DNA from: Gemmatimonadota bacterium
GTDB taxonomy: Bacteria; Gemmatimonadota; Gemmatimonadetes; Longimicrobiales; Gaopeijiaceae
DNA: 64,000 bases
Reading direction: 5' to 3'
Assembly (NCBI GenBank): GCA_030827315.1
Contig: JAURER010000010.1
Location: forward strand, 24,121 to 88,120
Shown: piece by piece, positions 21,852-33,370 of the stretch
How positions within the stretch are numbered: the first letter of the stretch is position 1
How the letters are laid out: each line of letters opens with the position of its first letter
Translations under genes and position numbers: made by a program
The notes under the pieces: model-generated
Told to the model about the DNA's origin: nothing
The model's input: only the letters and a program-made list of their open reading frames with translations
Database searches by the model: none

Positions 21852-21898
21852 CAATGACATGGCAGGCGACGGCCTGTGACCCATCTGGGAGGTACCAC

Positions 21899-22453
21899 AT
21901 GGACAACACGACCTGGAAGATCGATCCGGCTCACACCGCGGTGGAGTTCGGCGTGAAGCACATGATGTTCACCACCGTCCGGGGGAGCTTCGGCGCCTTC
22001 GACGGCGAGGTGTCGCTCGACCTCGAGAATCCTTCGAACTCCGCGGTTCAGGTCGAGATCGACGCCGCGAGTATCACCACCGGCGTCACCGATCGTGACG
22101 AGCATCTCCGGTCCGGCGACTTCTTCGACGTGGAGAACTTTCCGCGGATCACCTTCCGCAGCACGCGCGTGTCCGGCCCGATCGTCGAGGGCGAGTCGTT
22201 CGAGGTGGTCGGTGAGCTGACCATCCGCGACGTGACCCGGGACGTGGTGCTCGAGGCTACCTTCGGCGGCACGGGCACGGACCCCTGGGGCGGGACGCGT
22301 TCCGGGTTCGGCGCAACGACGAAGGTCGACCGTCGAGACTTCGGGCTCACCTGGAACCAGGCGCTCGAAACCGGTGGCGTGCTCGTCGGACACGACATCG
22401 CCATCACCCTGCAGGTCCAGGCCGTCCTGAAGGAGGAACTGGCGGGCGTCTGA
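21899..22453 (+). CDS. YceI family protein
   Basis: MDNTTWKIDPAHTAVEFGVKHMMFTTVRGSFGAFDGEV; GDFFDVENFPRITFRSTRV; WGGTRSGFGATTKVDRRDFGLTWN. Confidence 0.95.
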   Translation: MDNTTWKIDPAHTAVEFGVKHMMFTTVRGSFGAFDGEVSLDLENPSNSAVQVEIDAASITTGVTDRDEHLRSGDFFDVENFPRITFRSTRVSGPIVEGESFEVVGELTIRDVTRDVVLEATFGGTGTDPWGGTRSGFGATTKVDRRDFGLTWNQALETGGVLVGHDIAITLQVQAVLKEELAGV

Positions 22454-22471
22454 CGCCCTCGCCGGCAATCA

Positions 22472-22509
22472 CAAGACCCCGCCCGGGCATCGTCCCGGGC
22501 GGGGTCTTG
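22472..22509 (+). terminator. Strong intrinsic-terminator-like hairpin
   Basis: CAAGACCCCGCCCGGG-catcgt-CCCGGGCGGGGTCTTG: perfect 16-bp stem with a 6-nt loop, followed by CCTTATTGT. Confidence 0.8.
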
Positions 22510-22565
22510 CCTTATTGTCAGGTGGGCCGACTCGGGGTCGACCGACGGCCGACCGGAGGAACCCC

Positions 22566-22928
22566 GTGCGCAATTTTCTGATCCGACTCTTCGTCAACGC
22601 TCTCGCCCTCTCCGCGGCGGCGTGGCTCGTCGGCGGCATCACCCTCAGCGGCGGCTTCGGACAGGTGCTGCTCGTGGCCCTCGTGTTCGGGATCCTGAAC
22701 GCGATCCTCAAGCCCATCCTCGTCGTCTTCTCCCTGCCGTTCATCGTGCTGACCCTCGGCCTCTTCGCCCTGGTGGTCAACGGGGTCATGCTCCTGGTGA
22801 CGGCGCGTCTGACCGAACACCTCGCCGTGTCCGGTCTCGGCTCGGCGGTGCTCGGCAGCATCGTGATCTCCGTCGTCACCATCGTTCTGGGCGGCGTCCT
22901 GAAGGACGGAGAGAAGGAGAAGCGCTGA
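22566..22928 (+). CDS. Phage holin family / Mycobacterial 4 TMS-type membrane protein
   Basis: MRNFLIRLFVNALALSAAAWLVGGITLSGGFGQVLLVALVFGILNAILKPILVVFSLPFIVLTLGLFALVVNGVMLL; typical small 4-TM family. Confidence 0.85.
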   Translation: MRNFLIRLFVNALALSAAAWLVGGITLSGGFGQVLLVALVFGILNAILKPILVVFSLPFIVLTLGLFALVVNGVMLLVTARLTEHLAVSGLGSAVLGSIVISVVTIVLGGVLKDGEKEKR

Positions 22929-22977
22929 CGCGCGGGCGGGTGTGGCTGGCTGCCCGGGGCCGGCACCCTCTCCTGCG

Positions 22978-23943
22978 CTACGCCTCGGCGGTCATGTCGC
23001 TCAGCCGTTCGAAGACCGCCCCGACCGACACCAGATGGTTCAGCACCTGGTCGATCGAGGCGAGGAAGCGATCCCGCGCACCCGCGTCCGCCACGAACGG
23101 CGTCGCGCCCGGCAGGATCGTGCAGGAGTGGAACGAGAGCTGAAGTACGGCGTTCGCGGAACGACTCAGGCGGCGGTCGACGACCCGCACCATGTCGTCG
23201 CGGGTCGCCGTCTCGGGCGAGAGCCATCGCTCCCAGAGCAAGCCGCTTCGGTCCAGCAGGCCCACGACCTTGAACCGAGCCAGTGGGCTGGCCTCGAGGT
23301 ACCGTCGCAGACGCGCGGTACGGCGTGGGTTGCCGTGCATGTGTTCGATCGTGACCGGCACCTCGAGCATCGAGCCGGCCGGGTCCACCACGAAGGGCCG
23401 TTCCGGGTCAAAGCGGTAGGGAAGGTGCGGCACCTCGCAGTAGTCGGGACCTCCTTGGCTTCTCCAGTCGAAGAACGGACTCACCGAGCAGTCAACCGTG
23501 AAACCCGCCGCATGCAGGGCACGCGTGACCGTCGGCCCCGTCCCCCACCTGCCCGCCCGGAAGGAGGTCGGTCTAACCCCGAGCTCAGAGACGCACCGGT
23601 CGCGGACCGCCTCGATCTTGGCCCGGTTCACCTCCTCGGGGAAGCGATGCATCCACGAGTTCTCCTCGCCTCCCGGGGTCTGCGGCGGCGTTTTCCACGG
23701 GTGGCAGTGTGCGCCGATCTCGACGTCGGCCCGCGCCGCCAGGTCGCCGAGGATCCGGACCGATTCGGCGTCGACGAGCGGAGCATAGTTGACCAGGTAT
23801 GTGGGCTTCGCCCCATGCCGGTCGAAGATCTCCTGCACCCGTGACAGCTCCCCGATGTTGCGCACCGTGGCCCCTTCAAAGGTGTAGGAGCCCCAGTTGT
23901 CCTCTTCGGTGTCGATCGTGACGACGACGACAGGTCTGCTCAA
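22978..23943 (-). CDS. Polysaccharide deacetylase family protein (start uncertain, TTG)
   Basis: SRPVVVVTIDTEEDNWGSYTFEG, EIGAHCHPW, FRAGRWGTGPTVTRALHAAGFTVDCSVSP, LSFHSCTI. Confidence 0.8.
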   Translation of the reverse strand: MSRPVVVVTIDTEEDNWGSYTFEGATVRNIGELSRVQEIFDRHGAKPTYLVNYAPLVDAESVRILGDLAARADVEIGAHCHPWKTPPQTPGGEENSWMHRFPEEVNRAKIEAVRDRCVSELGVRPTSFRAGRWGTGPTVTRALHAAGFTVDCSVSPFFDWRSQGGPDYCEVPHLPYRFDPERPFVVDPAGSMLEVPVTIEHMHGNPRRTARLRRYLEASPLARFKVVGLLDRSGLLWERWLSPETATRDDMVRVVDRRLSRSANAVLQLSFHSCTILPGATPFVADAGARDRFLASIDQVLNHLVSVGAVFERLSDMTAEA

Positions 23944-24110
23944 CGCTTGCTCCTCGAGACGAGCATCGGGAGGGCGAGCCGCATGCCCCCAACGGACGCG
24001 GGGATCGACACCTCCCAGATCAACTTCGCCCCCCCGCCACCTGGTTCCAAGACGTGCGATCGCGCGGACACCCCTTTCACCATCCGACCTCACGCCGGTA
24101 GCTTCCCCAT

Positions 24111-26041
<1,931 letters not shown>

Positions 26042-26103
26042 GCAGCGCCCGGCTGGCCGGATTCGCAGGGCCGCGGCCGGCCTGATCCACCCGGACACGA
26101 AGA

Positions 26104-26135
26104 AGCCCCCGGTCGCCTCGTGGCGGCCGGGGGCT
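26104..26135 (+). terminator. Intrinsic terminator downstream of thiC
   Basis: AGCCCCCGGTCGCC-tcgt-GGCGGCCGGGGGCT, 14-bp stem with one wobble, followed by CCCTTTCTC. Confidence 0.75.
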
Positions 26136-26171
26136 CCCTTTCTCACTCCGCGGAGGTGGCGAGCCGCGCGG

Positions 26172-26792
26172 CTACCTCACCCAGACGACGCCGAACGACA
26201 CGCCGCGCGGGCCGTCGGCCACGCCGAAGCTCGTGCGCAGGTCGACCGCGTCGGCGATCTCGAAGTCCAGGCCGAGTCCCAGACCGAAGTCGAGACGAGT
26301 CTCGTCGTTTCCTGAGGCGTCCGCGCTCGCCGTGGTCAGGAAGACCGTGGGCTGACCGTAGGCGACGAACTCGAATCCGTCGAGGTCGACGCGCCGGCCC
26401 AGGGAGATGCCGGCCGACGGGTGCACCCAGCGGTCGAGGCCGTACGTCCCGACGCCGAGCACGACCGCCCCATCGAGAGGAAAGTTCCTTTCCGTGTGGT
26501 CGACCACACGGAACCGGGCTTCCACCCCCGCCACGCCCCTGGTGTCATCGACGCCGTCGGCGATGCCGACCTTCACACCGATGTCGAACCTGCCCTTGCC
26601 GAACCGGTACTGGCCCTCCACGGCGAAGTCCGTATCGCCTTCCGGAAAGCTGACGACCCCCCCGAACTCGTGGCTCTCGAAGGCCCGGTAGGGAGCGTTG
26701 TACGCGGGCGTGAAGGACGCCTGGGCGGCCGACTCGGCGACGCAGGCCGCGAAGGCCACGGCCGTGAGCCCGAGGGAGCGACGAAGAACCAT
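26172..26792 (-). CDS. Outer-membrane beta-barrel-like protein
   Basis: Signal peptide MVLRRSLGLTAVAFAACVAESAAQA; alternating beta-strand pattern and aromatic/Arg C-terminus (SFGVVWVR). Confidence 0.65.
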   Translation of the reverse strand: MVLRRSLGLTAVAFAACVAESAAQASFTPAYNAPYRAFESHEFGGVVSFPEGDTDFAVEGQYRFGKGRFDIGVKVGIADGVDDTRGVAGVEARFRVVDHTERNFPLDGAVVLGVGTYGLDRWVHPSAGISLGRRVDLDGFEFVAYGQPTVFLTTASADASGNDETRLDFGLGLGLDFEIADAVDLRTSFGVADGPRGVSFGVVWVR

Positions 26793-26959
26793 GGTGGGAC
26801 TCCTTTGCTTGGAGTTGCGCGCGCGGGGTAAGGCTCTGCCGCGTCGCTGAACCATGTGCATAATCTATCTACGGCGGGGCACGCGAGGCAGGACTGCCCG
26901 CCTCGTCGTCCGGGCGACGATCCCCGGACCGGCACCCACGCCCGGTGGCCGCCCCGGCG

Positions 26960-28258
26960 TCACTCCTGCGAGATGGGGTTGCCCGTCAGGAAGTCCACGG
27001 CCAGGCTCGCCAGCGCCCGGACGCCGATGGGCAGTGCGCGCTCGTCGGCGTAGAAGTACGGCGAGTGGTTCGGGTGGACGAGCGAAGGGTCGTCCGCGCC
27101 CACGCCGAGCCCGATGAAGAGCCCTGGGGCTTCCTCCGCGAAGTAGGAGAAGTCCTCGGCGCCGGTGGAGGCGGGAAGAACCTGCGCCCCCTCGCCGGCC
27201 ACGCGCCGCAGGGTGGGCACCATCCGGTTCGTCAGCGCCGGATCGTTCACCGTCACCGGGTAGCCGCGGTCGATCGTGACCTCCGCCTCCGCGCCGTTGG
27301 CCGCGGCGATGCTTTCGGCGAGCCGGCGGACACGCTCGTGCACGCGCTCCCGAATGTCGGGGTCGAGCGTGCGGATCGTGCCGATCATGAGCACGGTGTC
27401 CGGAATGATGTTACCCCGGTTTCCGCCCTCGATCTGCCCGATGGTGACGATGGCTGCGGAGTTCGTGAGGTCCACCTGGCGGCTCACGACGGTCTGCAGC
27501 CCGTTGATGATCTGGGCCGAGGTGACGATCGGGTCGACACCACCCCAAGGCATGGCGCCGTGCGTCTGGACACCGCGGACGACGATCCGCAGCCCGTCGG
27601 CGGCGGCGAGCATGCCGCCCGTGCGGTACGCGATCGTGCCCACCGGCGTCGGGAAGACGTGGAGGCCGAACACCGCGTTGACCCCCTCCATGGCGCCGTC
27701 GGCGATCATGGGGGCCGCTCCGCCCGGGCCTTCCTCTGCCGGCTGGAAGAGGAACTTCACCGTACCGGGCAGGTCGCCGCGCATGCCGGCGAGCACCGAT
27801 GCGACGCCCATGAGGATGGCGACGTGGTTGTCGTGTCCGCACGCATGCATCACGCCGACCTCACGGCCCTGCCACTCCGCCCTGACCTTCGACGCGAACG
27901 GGACGTCTGCGAGCTCGGTCACCGGCAGGCCGTCCATGTCCGCGCGCAGCGCGACCGTGGGGCCGGGCCGTCCGCCTCTCAGAACGCCGACGACGCCGGT
28001 GCCGCCCACACCCGTCTCGACGTCGATCCCCAGCGAACGCAGGTGCTCCGCGACGAGGCCGGCCGTGCGGAACTCCTGCATCCCCAGCTCCGGGTTGGCG
28101 TGGACGTCGCGGCGCCAGGCGACCACGTCGTCGTTGATGGCGGCCGCCAGCTCGTCGAGCTGGGCATGCAGGATCGACGCGTCCTGGGCGGACGCGGGCG
28201 CGGACGCAGCGACGGCGTAGGCGACGGTGAAGGCGCCGATGCGGATGATTCGCAGCAT
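26960..28258 (-). CDS. Exported M20 family amidohydrolase (hippurate/IAA-amino acid hydrolase type)
   Basis: Signal peptide to ASAQ; RDVHANPELGMQEFRTAGLVAEHL, ALRADMDGLPVTE, HACGHDNHVAILMGVA, GAEDFSYFAEEAPGLFIGLG. Confidence 0.93.
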   Translation of the reverse strand: MLRIIRIGAFTVAYAVAASAPASAQDASILHAQLDELAAAINDDVVAWRRDVHANPELGMQEFRTAGLVAEHLRSLGIDVETGVGGTGVVGVLRGGRPGPTVALRADMDGLPVTELADVPFASKVRAEWQGREVGVMHACGHDNHVAILMGVASVLAGMRGDLPGTVKFLFQPAEEGPGGAAPMIADGAMEGVNAVFGLHVFPTPVGTIAYRTGGMLAAADGLRIVVRGVQTHGAMPWGGVDPIVTSAQIINGLQTVVSRQVDLTNSAAIVTIGQIEGGNRGNIIPDTVLMIGTIRTLDPDIRERVHERVRRLAESIAAANGAEAEVTIDRGYPVTVNDPALTNRMVPTLRRVAGEGAQVLPASTGAEDFSYFAEEAPGLFIGLGVGADDPSLVHPNHSPYFYADERALPIGVRALASLAVDFLTGNPISQE

Positions 28259-28516
28259 GATGGGGCGTATCGGAGGGAGTGTGGATGGACTCGGACCAAT
28301 GCAACCGTAACGGCGCCCGCCGAGCGCCGACAAGCTGCCTCCGCCGCGGGGTCGCTTCGCCGACCTCCGGGGCGGGGCGAACCGATGGCGACCCCCGGTG
28401 CCGCAGCCCCGGCGCGCGCGCCCGATCCCTTGTACATTCCCGCCGCCCCAAAGGCCGTTCCGACCGCGCGTCGGACGACCTCCTTCAAACCTTCGGGCCC
28501 CGGAGAACGTCTGCCC

Positions 28517-29455
28517 GTGAAGCGAATTCTCGTGACCGGAGCCGGAGGCCAGATCGGCTCCTGGCTCGTGCCGCGCCTCCGCGAGGTGTACGGCTCCTCG
28601 GCCGTGCTGGCCACGGACCTGCGGCAACCGCCCGCCGATGCCCTGGAGGCGGGACCCTTCCGCGTGCTGGACGCCACCGACGGGAGCGCGGTGGGCGAGG
28701 CGGTCGCGTCCCACCGGGCCGACACGGTGTACCACCTCGCCGCGATCCTGTCCGCGGTGGGGGAGCGTGACCCGCTGCGCGCATGGAAGATCAACATGGA
28801 CAGTCTCGAGGCGGTGCTCGAGGTCGCCCGCGAGCGCGGCTGTGCGGTGTTCACGCCGAGCTCGATCGCGGCCTTCGGGGCCGGCGTGCCGGACCCCGCG
28901 CCCCAGGACACGATCATGCGTCCGTCGACGATCTACGGGATCAGCAAGGTGGCCGGCGAGCTGCTCTGCGACTACTACCACAGGCGCTGGGGCGTCGACA
29001 CACGCGGCGTGCGCTTCCCGGGCCTCATCTCGTACGGTTCGCCGCCCGGCGGCGGCACGACGGACTGGGCCGTAGACATCTTCTACCAGGCCGTGGAGAA
29101 GGGGAGCTACACGTGCTTTCTCGGGGCCGATTCCCAGCTCGACATGATGTACATGCCCGACGCCGTCGACGCGCTTCTGCAGGTCATGGAGGCGGACGCA
29201 TCGAGGCTGGTGCATCGTAACGCGTTCAACGTCACCGCCATGCAGCTCTCCCCGGCGGTGCTGGCCGACGAGATCCGCAAGCACCTCCCGAACTTCACCA
29301 TCGCCTACGACATCGATCCCGTGCGGCAGGCCATCGCGAACTCGTGGCCCGACCGCATCGACGATTCGGCCGCGCGCGCCGAGTGGGGCTGGAGCCCGTC
29401 CTTCGACATGGCGTCGATGACGGCCGACATGCTCCAGCACGTCCGCGAGGGCTGA
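28517..29455 (+). CDS. NAD-dependent epimerase-type L-threonine 3-dehydrogenase
   Basis: MKRILVTGAGGQIGSWLVPRLREVYG; TPSSIAAFG, PSTIYGISKVAGELLCDYYHRRWGVDTRGVRFPGLISY. Paired with a Kbl-like gene. Confidence 0.85.
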   Translation: MKRILVTGAGGQIGSWLVPRLREVYGSSAVLATDLRQPPADALEAGPFRVLDATDGSAVGEAVASHRADTVYHLAAILSAVGERDPLRAWKINMDSLEAVLEVARERGCAVFTPSSIAAFGAGVPDPAPQDTIMRPSTIYGISKVAGELLCDYYHRRWGVDTRGVRFPGLISYGSPPGGGTTDWAVDIFYQAVEKGSYTCFLGADSQLDMMYMPDAVDALLQVMEADASRLVHRNAFNVTAMQLSPAVLADEIRKHLPNFTIAYDIDPVRQAIANSWPDRIDDSAARAEWGWSPSFDMASMTADMLQHVREG

Positions 29456-29507
29456 GCCGCCCCGCTCCCACGCACCTGAACTCAGCACGAACAGCACGGA
29501 GAAGCCC

Positions 29508-30749
29508 ATGCCGGTCGATCGCCTGACCACCGTTCTCGAACACCATGTCGCGGGGCTGCAGGAGGCAGGCACCGCCAAGGGCGCCGAGAAGGTCGTCGTC
29601 GAAGTGCGCCCCGCCCGAGGGGGCCGCGGCCCCCGTTTCCTCCTCGAAGGGCAGGGGGACAAGGAGTTCATCCGCATGAACTCCAACTCCTATCTGGGGA
29701 TGGGGCTTCGCCCCGAGGTGATGGAGGCGGAGGAGAAGGGTACGGCCAGGTACGGAGCCGGGCCCGGGGCGGTCCGCTTCATCTCGGGCAGCTACGCGCC
29801 CCACCTCGCGCTCGAGCGCGAGCTCGCCGCGTTCCACGGACGAGATGCGGGGATGATCTTTTCGTCGGCGTACGCCACGATCGTCTCGACCATCGTCCCG
29901 CTGGTGACGCCGGACACGGTGCTGATCTCCGACGAGCTGAATCACAACTGCATCATCAACGCGATGCGGCTCGCGCGTCCGCAGGGCAAGGCGGTCTATG
30001 CGCACAACGACATGGCGCAGCTCGAGGCCGCCCTCAAGGATTGGAGCGGGAAGGCGAAGCGCGCGCTCGTCGTGACCGACGGGATCTTCTCGATGCGCGG
30101 TGATCACGCGCCGCTCGACGAGGTCATGGCGCTGTGCGCGAAGTACGACGCCGGCTTTGAGGAGAACGCGGTCTGCGTCGTCGACGACTCGCACGGCGTC
30201 GGAGCATTCGGCCGCACGGGCCGCGGCGTCGAGGAGTACACCGGCGCCCCGAAGGTCGACATCCTGGTCGGCACCCTCGGCAAGGCGTTCGGCGTGAACG
30301 GTGGGTACGTCGTCGGCAATGCCGCGACGATCGCCTTCCTGCGCGAGTCGTCGCCGATGTACATCTACTCCAACCCCATCACGGTCGGCGAAGCCGAGGC
30401 CGCGCGGGCTGCACTCCGGATCGTCGCGAGCCCCGAGGGCGAAGCTCTTCTCGAGCGGCTGCGCGGGCTCACGCGGCGCTTCGAGGAAGGGCTCGGCCGG
30501 GTCGGCATCGAGACGATCCCGGGCGAACATCCGGTGGTTCCGCTCATGATCCGCGATACGAAGAAGACGCACGACCTGGTGCGGCACCTCTTCGAGCACG
30601 GCGTGCTGGTCACCGGGCTGGCCTTCCCCGTCGTGCCGCGCGGCGACGAGGAGATCCGCGCTCAGGTGAACGCCGACCACACCGAATCCGACATCGACTA
30701 CGTGCTCTCGGTCCTGGAGGCCTATCGGCGCGTGGAGGGACTCGCATGA
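29508..30749 (+). CDS. kbl: 2-amino-3-ketobutyrate CoA ligase / glycine C-acetyltransferase-like aminotransferase
   Basis: MNSNSYLGMGLRPEVMEAEEKGTARYGAGPGAVRFISGSYAPHLALERELAAFHGRDAG; VDDSHGVGAFGRTGRG; VGTLGKAFGVNGGYV. Confidence 0.87.
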   Translation: MPVDRLTTVLEHHVAGLQEAGTAKGAEKVVVEVRPARGGRGPRFLLEGQGDKEFIRMNSNSYLGMGLRPEVMEAEEKGTARYGAGPGAVRFISGSYAPHLALERELAAFHGRDAGMIFSSAYATIVSTIVPLVTPDTVLISDELNHNCIINAMRLARPQGKAVYAHNDMAQLEAALKDWSGKAKRALVVTDGIFSMRGDHAPLDEVMALCAKYDAGFEENAVCVVDDSHGVGAFGRTGRGVEEYTGAPKVDILVGTLGKAFGVNGGYVVGNAATIAFLRESSPMYIYSNPITVGEAEAARAALRIVASPEGEALLERLRGLTRRFEEGLGRVGIETIPGEHPVVPLMIRDTKKTHDLVRHLFEHGVLVTGLAFPVVPRGDEEIRAQVNADHTESDIDYVLSVLEAYRRVEGLA

Positions 30750-31918
30750 CCGACTTCATCTCCCGGCGCACGCTTGTGCGCGGTGCCGCCACGGCCGCGG
30801 GCGCCGCCCTCGCCGCGCCGTTCCTCAACCTCGGGCGGCATCGCCTCTTCGCGTGGAGCGAGCAGGAGTACACGCGCCGCTGCATCGACCTGGTCGAGGG
30901 GTCGCTCGTCATCGACATGCTCGGACTCACGACGCTGTCCGGTGAGCGACGGCAGAAGTGGGGTCCGGACTACGCCGGCCTCACCGAAGCCGACGCGACC
31001 GAGTTCCGTATGTCCGGCATCGACGTCTTCCACATCGCCAGCGGCGTCGGAGGCCGGACGAGCGAGCAGGCGTATCAGAACGTGCTGGCGTGGTGTGCCT
31101 CGTGGAACGGCGTCGTCGCCGGCCGACCGGATCTGTTCGTGCGCATCGACTCGGCCGCCGACCTGGCTTCCGTGCACGGGTCCGACCGCGTGGGCCTCCT
31201 CGTCGGCGTCCAGAACTCCGCGCATTTCCGTGACGCGGCCGACGTCGAGACGTTCCACGCGCTCGGGCAGCGGGTGAGCCAGCTCACCTACAACAGCCGG
31301 AACATGATCGGGAACGGATCCACGGAACGGGTGGACGGCGGCATCAGCGACTTCGGCGTCGCAGTGGTCGAGGAGATGAACCGCGTCGGCATGGCGGTCG
31401 ACGTATCGCACTCGGGTGACCGCACCACGCTCGACGCATGCGAGGTGTCGAGGGCGCCCGTCCTGTACACGCACTCCAACGCGCGCGCGCTCAACCCCGG
31501 GCACCCTCGCTGCAAGACGGACGAGGCGATTCGCCAGATGGCCCGGACCGGCGGCGTCATGGGCATCACCGGCGTGCGGAACTTCGTGACGAAGGAAGAG
31601 CCGACCACCGTCGAACACTACATCGACCATTTCGACCACGTCCGGGATCTGGTCGGGGTCGAACACCTCGGCATCGGGTCGGACATCGATCTGCACGGCT
31701 ACGACGACATGCCGCCTGCGGAGTACGACGGTCTGAAGGCTGCCTATAAGGGTTCCTACGCGTTCCGCGACAAGATCGACATCGACGAGATCGCCCACCC
31801 GAAGCGCGTCTTCGACGTCACCGACGGGCTGATCCGGCGGGGGTACACGGACGAGCACATCCGCGGGATCCTGGGCGGCAATTTCCAGCGCGTCCTCGGA
31901 GAGATCTGGGGGGCATGA
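30746..31918 (+). CDS. M19 family (membrane-type) dipeptidase, exported
   Basis: TAT-like N-terminus SRRTLVRGAATAAGAALAAP; VIDMLGL, VGVQNSAHF, VDVSHSGDRTTLDACEVSRAPVLYTHSNARALNPHPR-type motifs. Confidence 0.88.
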   Translation: MTDFISRRTLVRGAATAAGAALAAPFLNLGRHRLFAWSEQEYTRRCIDLVEGSLVIDMLGLTTLSGERRQKWGPDYAGLTEADATEFRMSGIDVFHIASGVGGRTSEQAYQNVLAWCASWNGVVAGRPDLFVRIDSAADLASVHGSDRVGLLVGVQNSAHFRDAADVETFHALGQRVSQLTYNSRNMIGNGSTERVDGGISDFGVAVVEEMNRVGMAVDVSHSGDRTTLDACEVSRAPVLYTHSNARALNPGHPRCKTDEAIRQMARTGGVMGITGVRNFVTKEEPTTVEHYIDHFDHVRDLVGVEHLGIGSDIDLHGYDDMPPAEYDGLKAAYKGSYAFRDKIDIDEIAHPKRVFDVTDGLIRRGYTDEHIRGILGGNFQRVLGEIWGA

Positions 31919-32763
31919 GGCCGGGGCGCTCGCGCCCCCTCGGCGCGCTCGTGAGGGGGTGGGCTTTGGTCGGCTGCCTCGTCGCAGCGGGCTGCTCGAG
32001 CCCGGCGCCGATGGACTTCGCGGCCGTGTTCGACGGCACCGCCGGGCGCTGGATCGACCTGTCCTGGTCGTTCGGACCCTCGACCATCTACTGGCCCACG
32101 GACACGCTGGGCTTTCGACTGGCGGAGCTGGCCTACGGACGTACCGAGGCCGGCTACTTCTACTCGTCGTACGAGCTCGGAACCGCCGAGCACGGCGGTA
32201 CACACCTCGATGCGCCGATCCACTTCGCGGAGGGCGGCCTTCCCGCCGACGAGATCCCTCTGGCGGGCCTCATCGGGCCCGCGGCGGTGGTGGATGTCCA
32301 GGAGCGGGCACACCCGGACTATCTCGTCACGGTCGTCGACCTCGAGGGGTGGGAGGCCCGGCACGGCGAGCTTCCCGACGGGGGCATCCTGCTACTCCGC
32401 ACGGGCTGGGGCTCGCGCTGGGGCGATCGGACGGCGTACCTGGGCACGGAGGCGACCGGTCCCGACGCGGTCCCGCAGCTGCACTTTCCGGGACTCGCGC
32501 CCGAGGCGGCGGAGTGGCTGGTGGACCGCCGGGGCATCGTGGCGGTCGGCATCGACACGCCCAGCATCGACTACGGGCAGTCGGCAGACTTCCGTTCGCA
32601 CGTCACGCTGTACTCCGCCAACATCTCCGGGTTCGAGAACGTCGCGAACCTCGAGCTCATGCCGGAGAGCGGCGCGTTCGTCGTGGCGCTGCCCATGAAG
32701 ATCGAGGGGGGCAGTGGCGGTCCCCTGCGCATCGTCGGCTTCGTCCCGTCCCCGGGCCGCTGA
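31915..32763 (+). CDS. Cyclase family / kynurenine formamidase-like lipoprotein
   Basis: Lipobox LVAAGCSS; ELGTAEHGGTHLDAPIHFAEGG (HxGTHxDxPxH metal motif). Confidence 0.88.
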   Translation: MRPGRSRPLGALVRGWALVGCLVAAGCSSPAPMDFAAVFDGTAGRWIDLSWSFGPSTIYWPTDTLGFRLAELAYGRTEAGYFYSSYELGTAEHGGTHLDAPIHFAEGGLPADEIPLAGLIGPAAVVDVQERAHPDYLVTVVDLEGWEARHGELPDGGILLLRTGWGSRWGDRTAYLGTEATGPDAVPQLHFPGLAPEAAEWLVDRRGIVAVGIDTPSIDYGQSADFRSHVTLYSANISGFENVANLELMPESGAFVVALPMKIEGGSGGPLRIVGFVPSPGR

Positions 32764-32808
32764 GAGCCCGGAGCTCGGGACGAAGCCGCGAGCGGAAGCG
32801 CTGAAGCG

Positions 32809-33273
32809 TCAGTTCGCCGGGGCGCGGTAGGGGTTGTGACACGCGCCACAGGTGGCGCGGACGGCCTGGGCCGCCGAGCCGATCTGCTCGGCGTCTCCCG
32901 TGCGCGAGGCCGTGACCAGGCGCGCGGCTGCCATCTGGATGGCGGTCACCTTGTCCATGAAGTCACCCCGGTTCTCCCAGATCGCCGGCAGGGCCCGGGA
33001 GCCGGGGCCGCCCGATCCTTCGGGAAAGACGTTGGCGAGGGCCTGCGCCATGCGCTCGAAGGCCACGGCATGGTATTCGGCGTGCCCGATCGGCGCGGTG
33101 CCCGCGGTCGCCGCGGTCACGCCCCCCATGTGGATGCGTAGCGCGTCCATGAGCCCCTTCCGGTACTCGACGACGGGCGAGGCGTCCTGCGCGTGCGTGC
33201 CGGTCGGGACGAGGGCGGCGAAGCCGGAGGCGATGAAGAAGGCGGCTGCGAGGTGTCGGTGCAGGCGTTTCAC
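32809..33273 (-). CDS. Cytochrome c (c'/c556-like), exported
   Basis: Signal to THAQ; VVEYRKGLMDALRIHMGGVTA; C-terminal ATCGACHNPYRA heme motif. Confidence 0.85.
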   Translation of the reverse strand: MKRLHRHLAAAFFIASGFAALVPTGTHAQDASPVVEYRKGLMDALRIHMGGVTAATAGTAPIGHAEYHAVAFERMAQALANVFPEGSGGPGSRALPAIWENRGDFMDKVTAIQMAAARLVTASRTGDAEQIGSAAQAVRATCGACHNPYRAPAN

Positions 33274-33370
33274 GGTTGTCTCCGCGTTGGGACCGGGACG
33301 GGTCGGTCCGTGTCGATGATCTCGCCCGACCGCGGGCCGGAGCCGGCGCCGCGGTCGGGAGCGCGCCACA

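Noticed and set aside
26945-28516. 5' half of the 836-aa plus-strand ORF (fusion with threonine dehydrogenase)
   Set aside because: Antisense to the real M20 amidohydrolase; the genuine gene starts at GTG 28517. Not a fusion protein.
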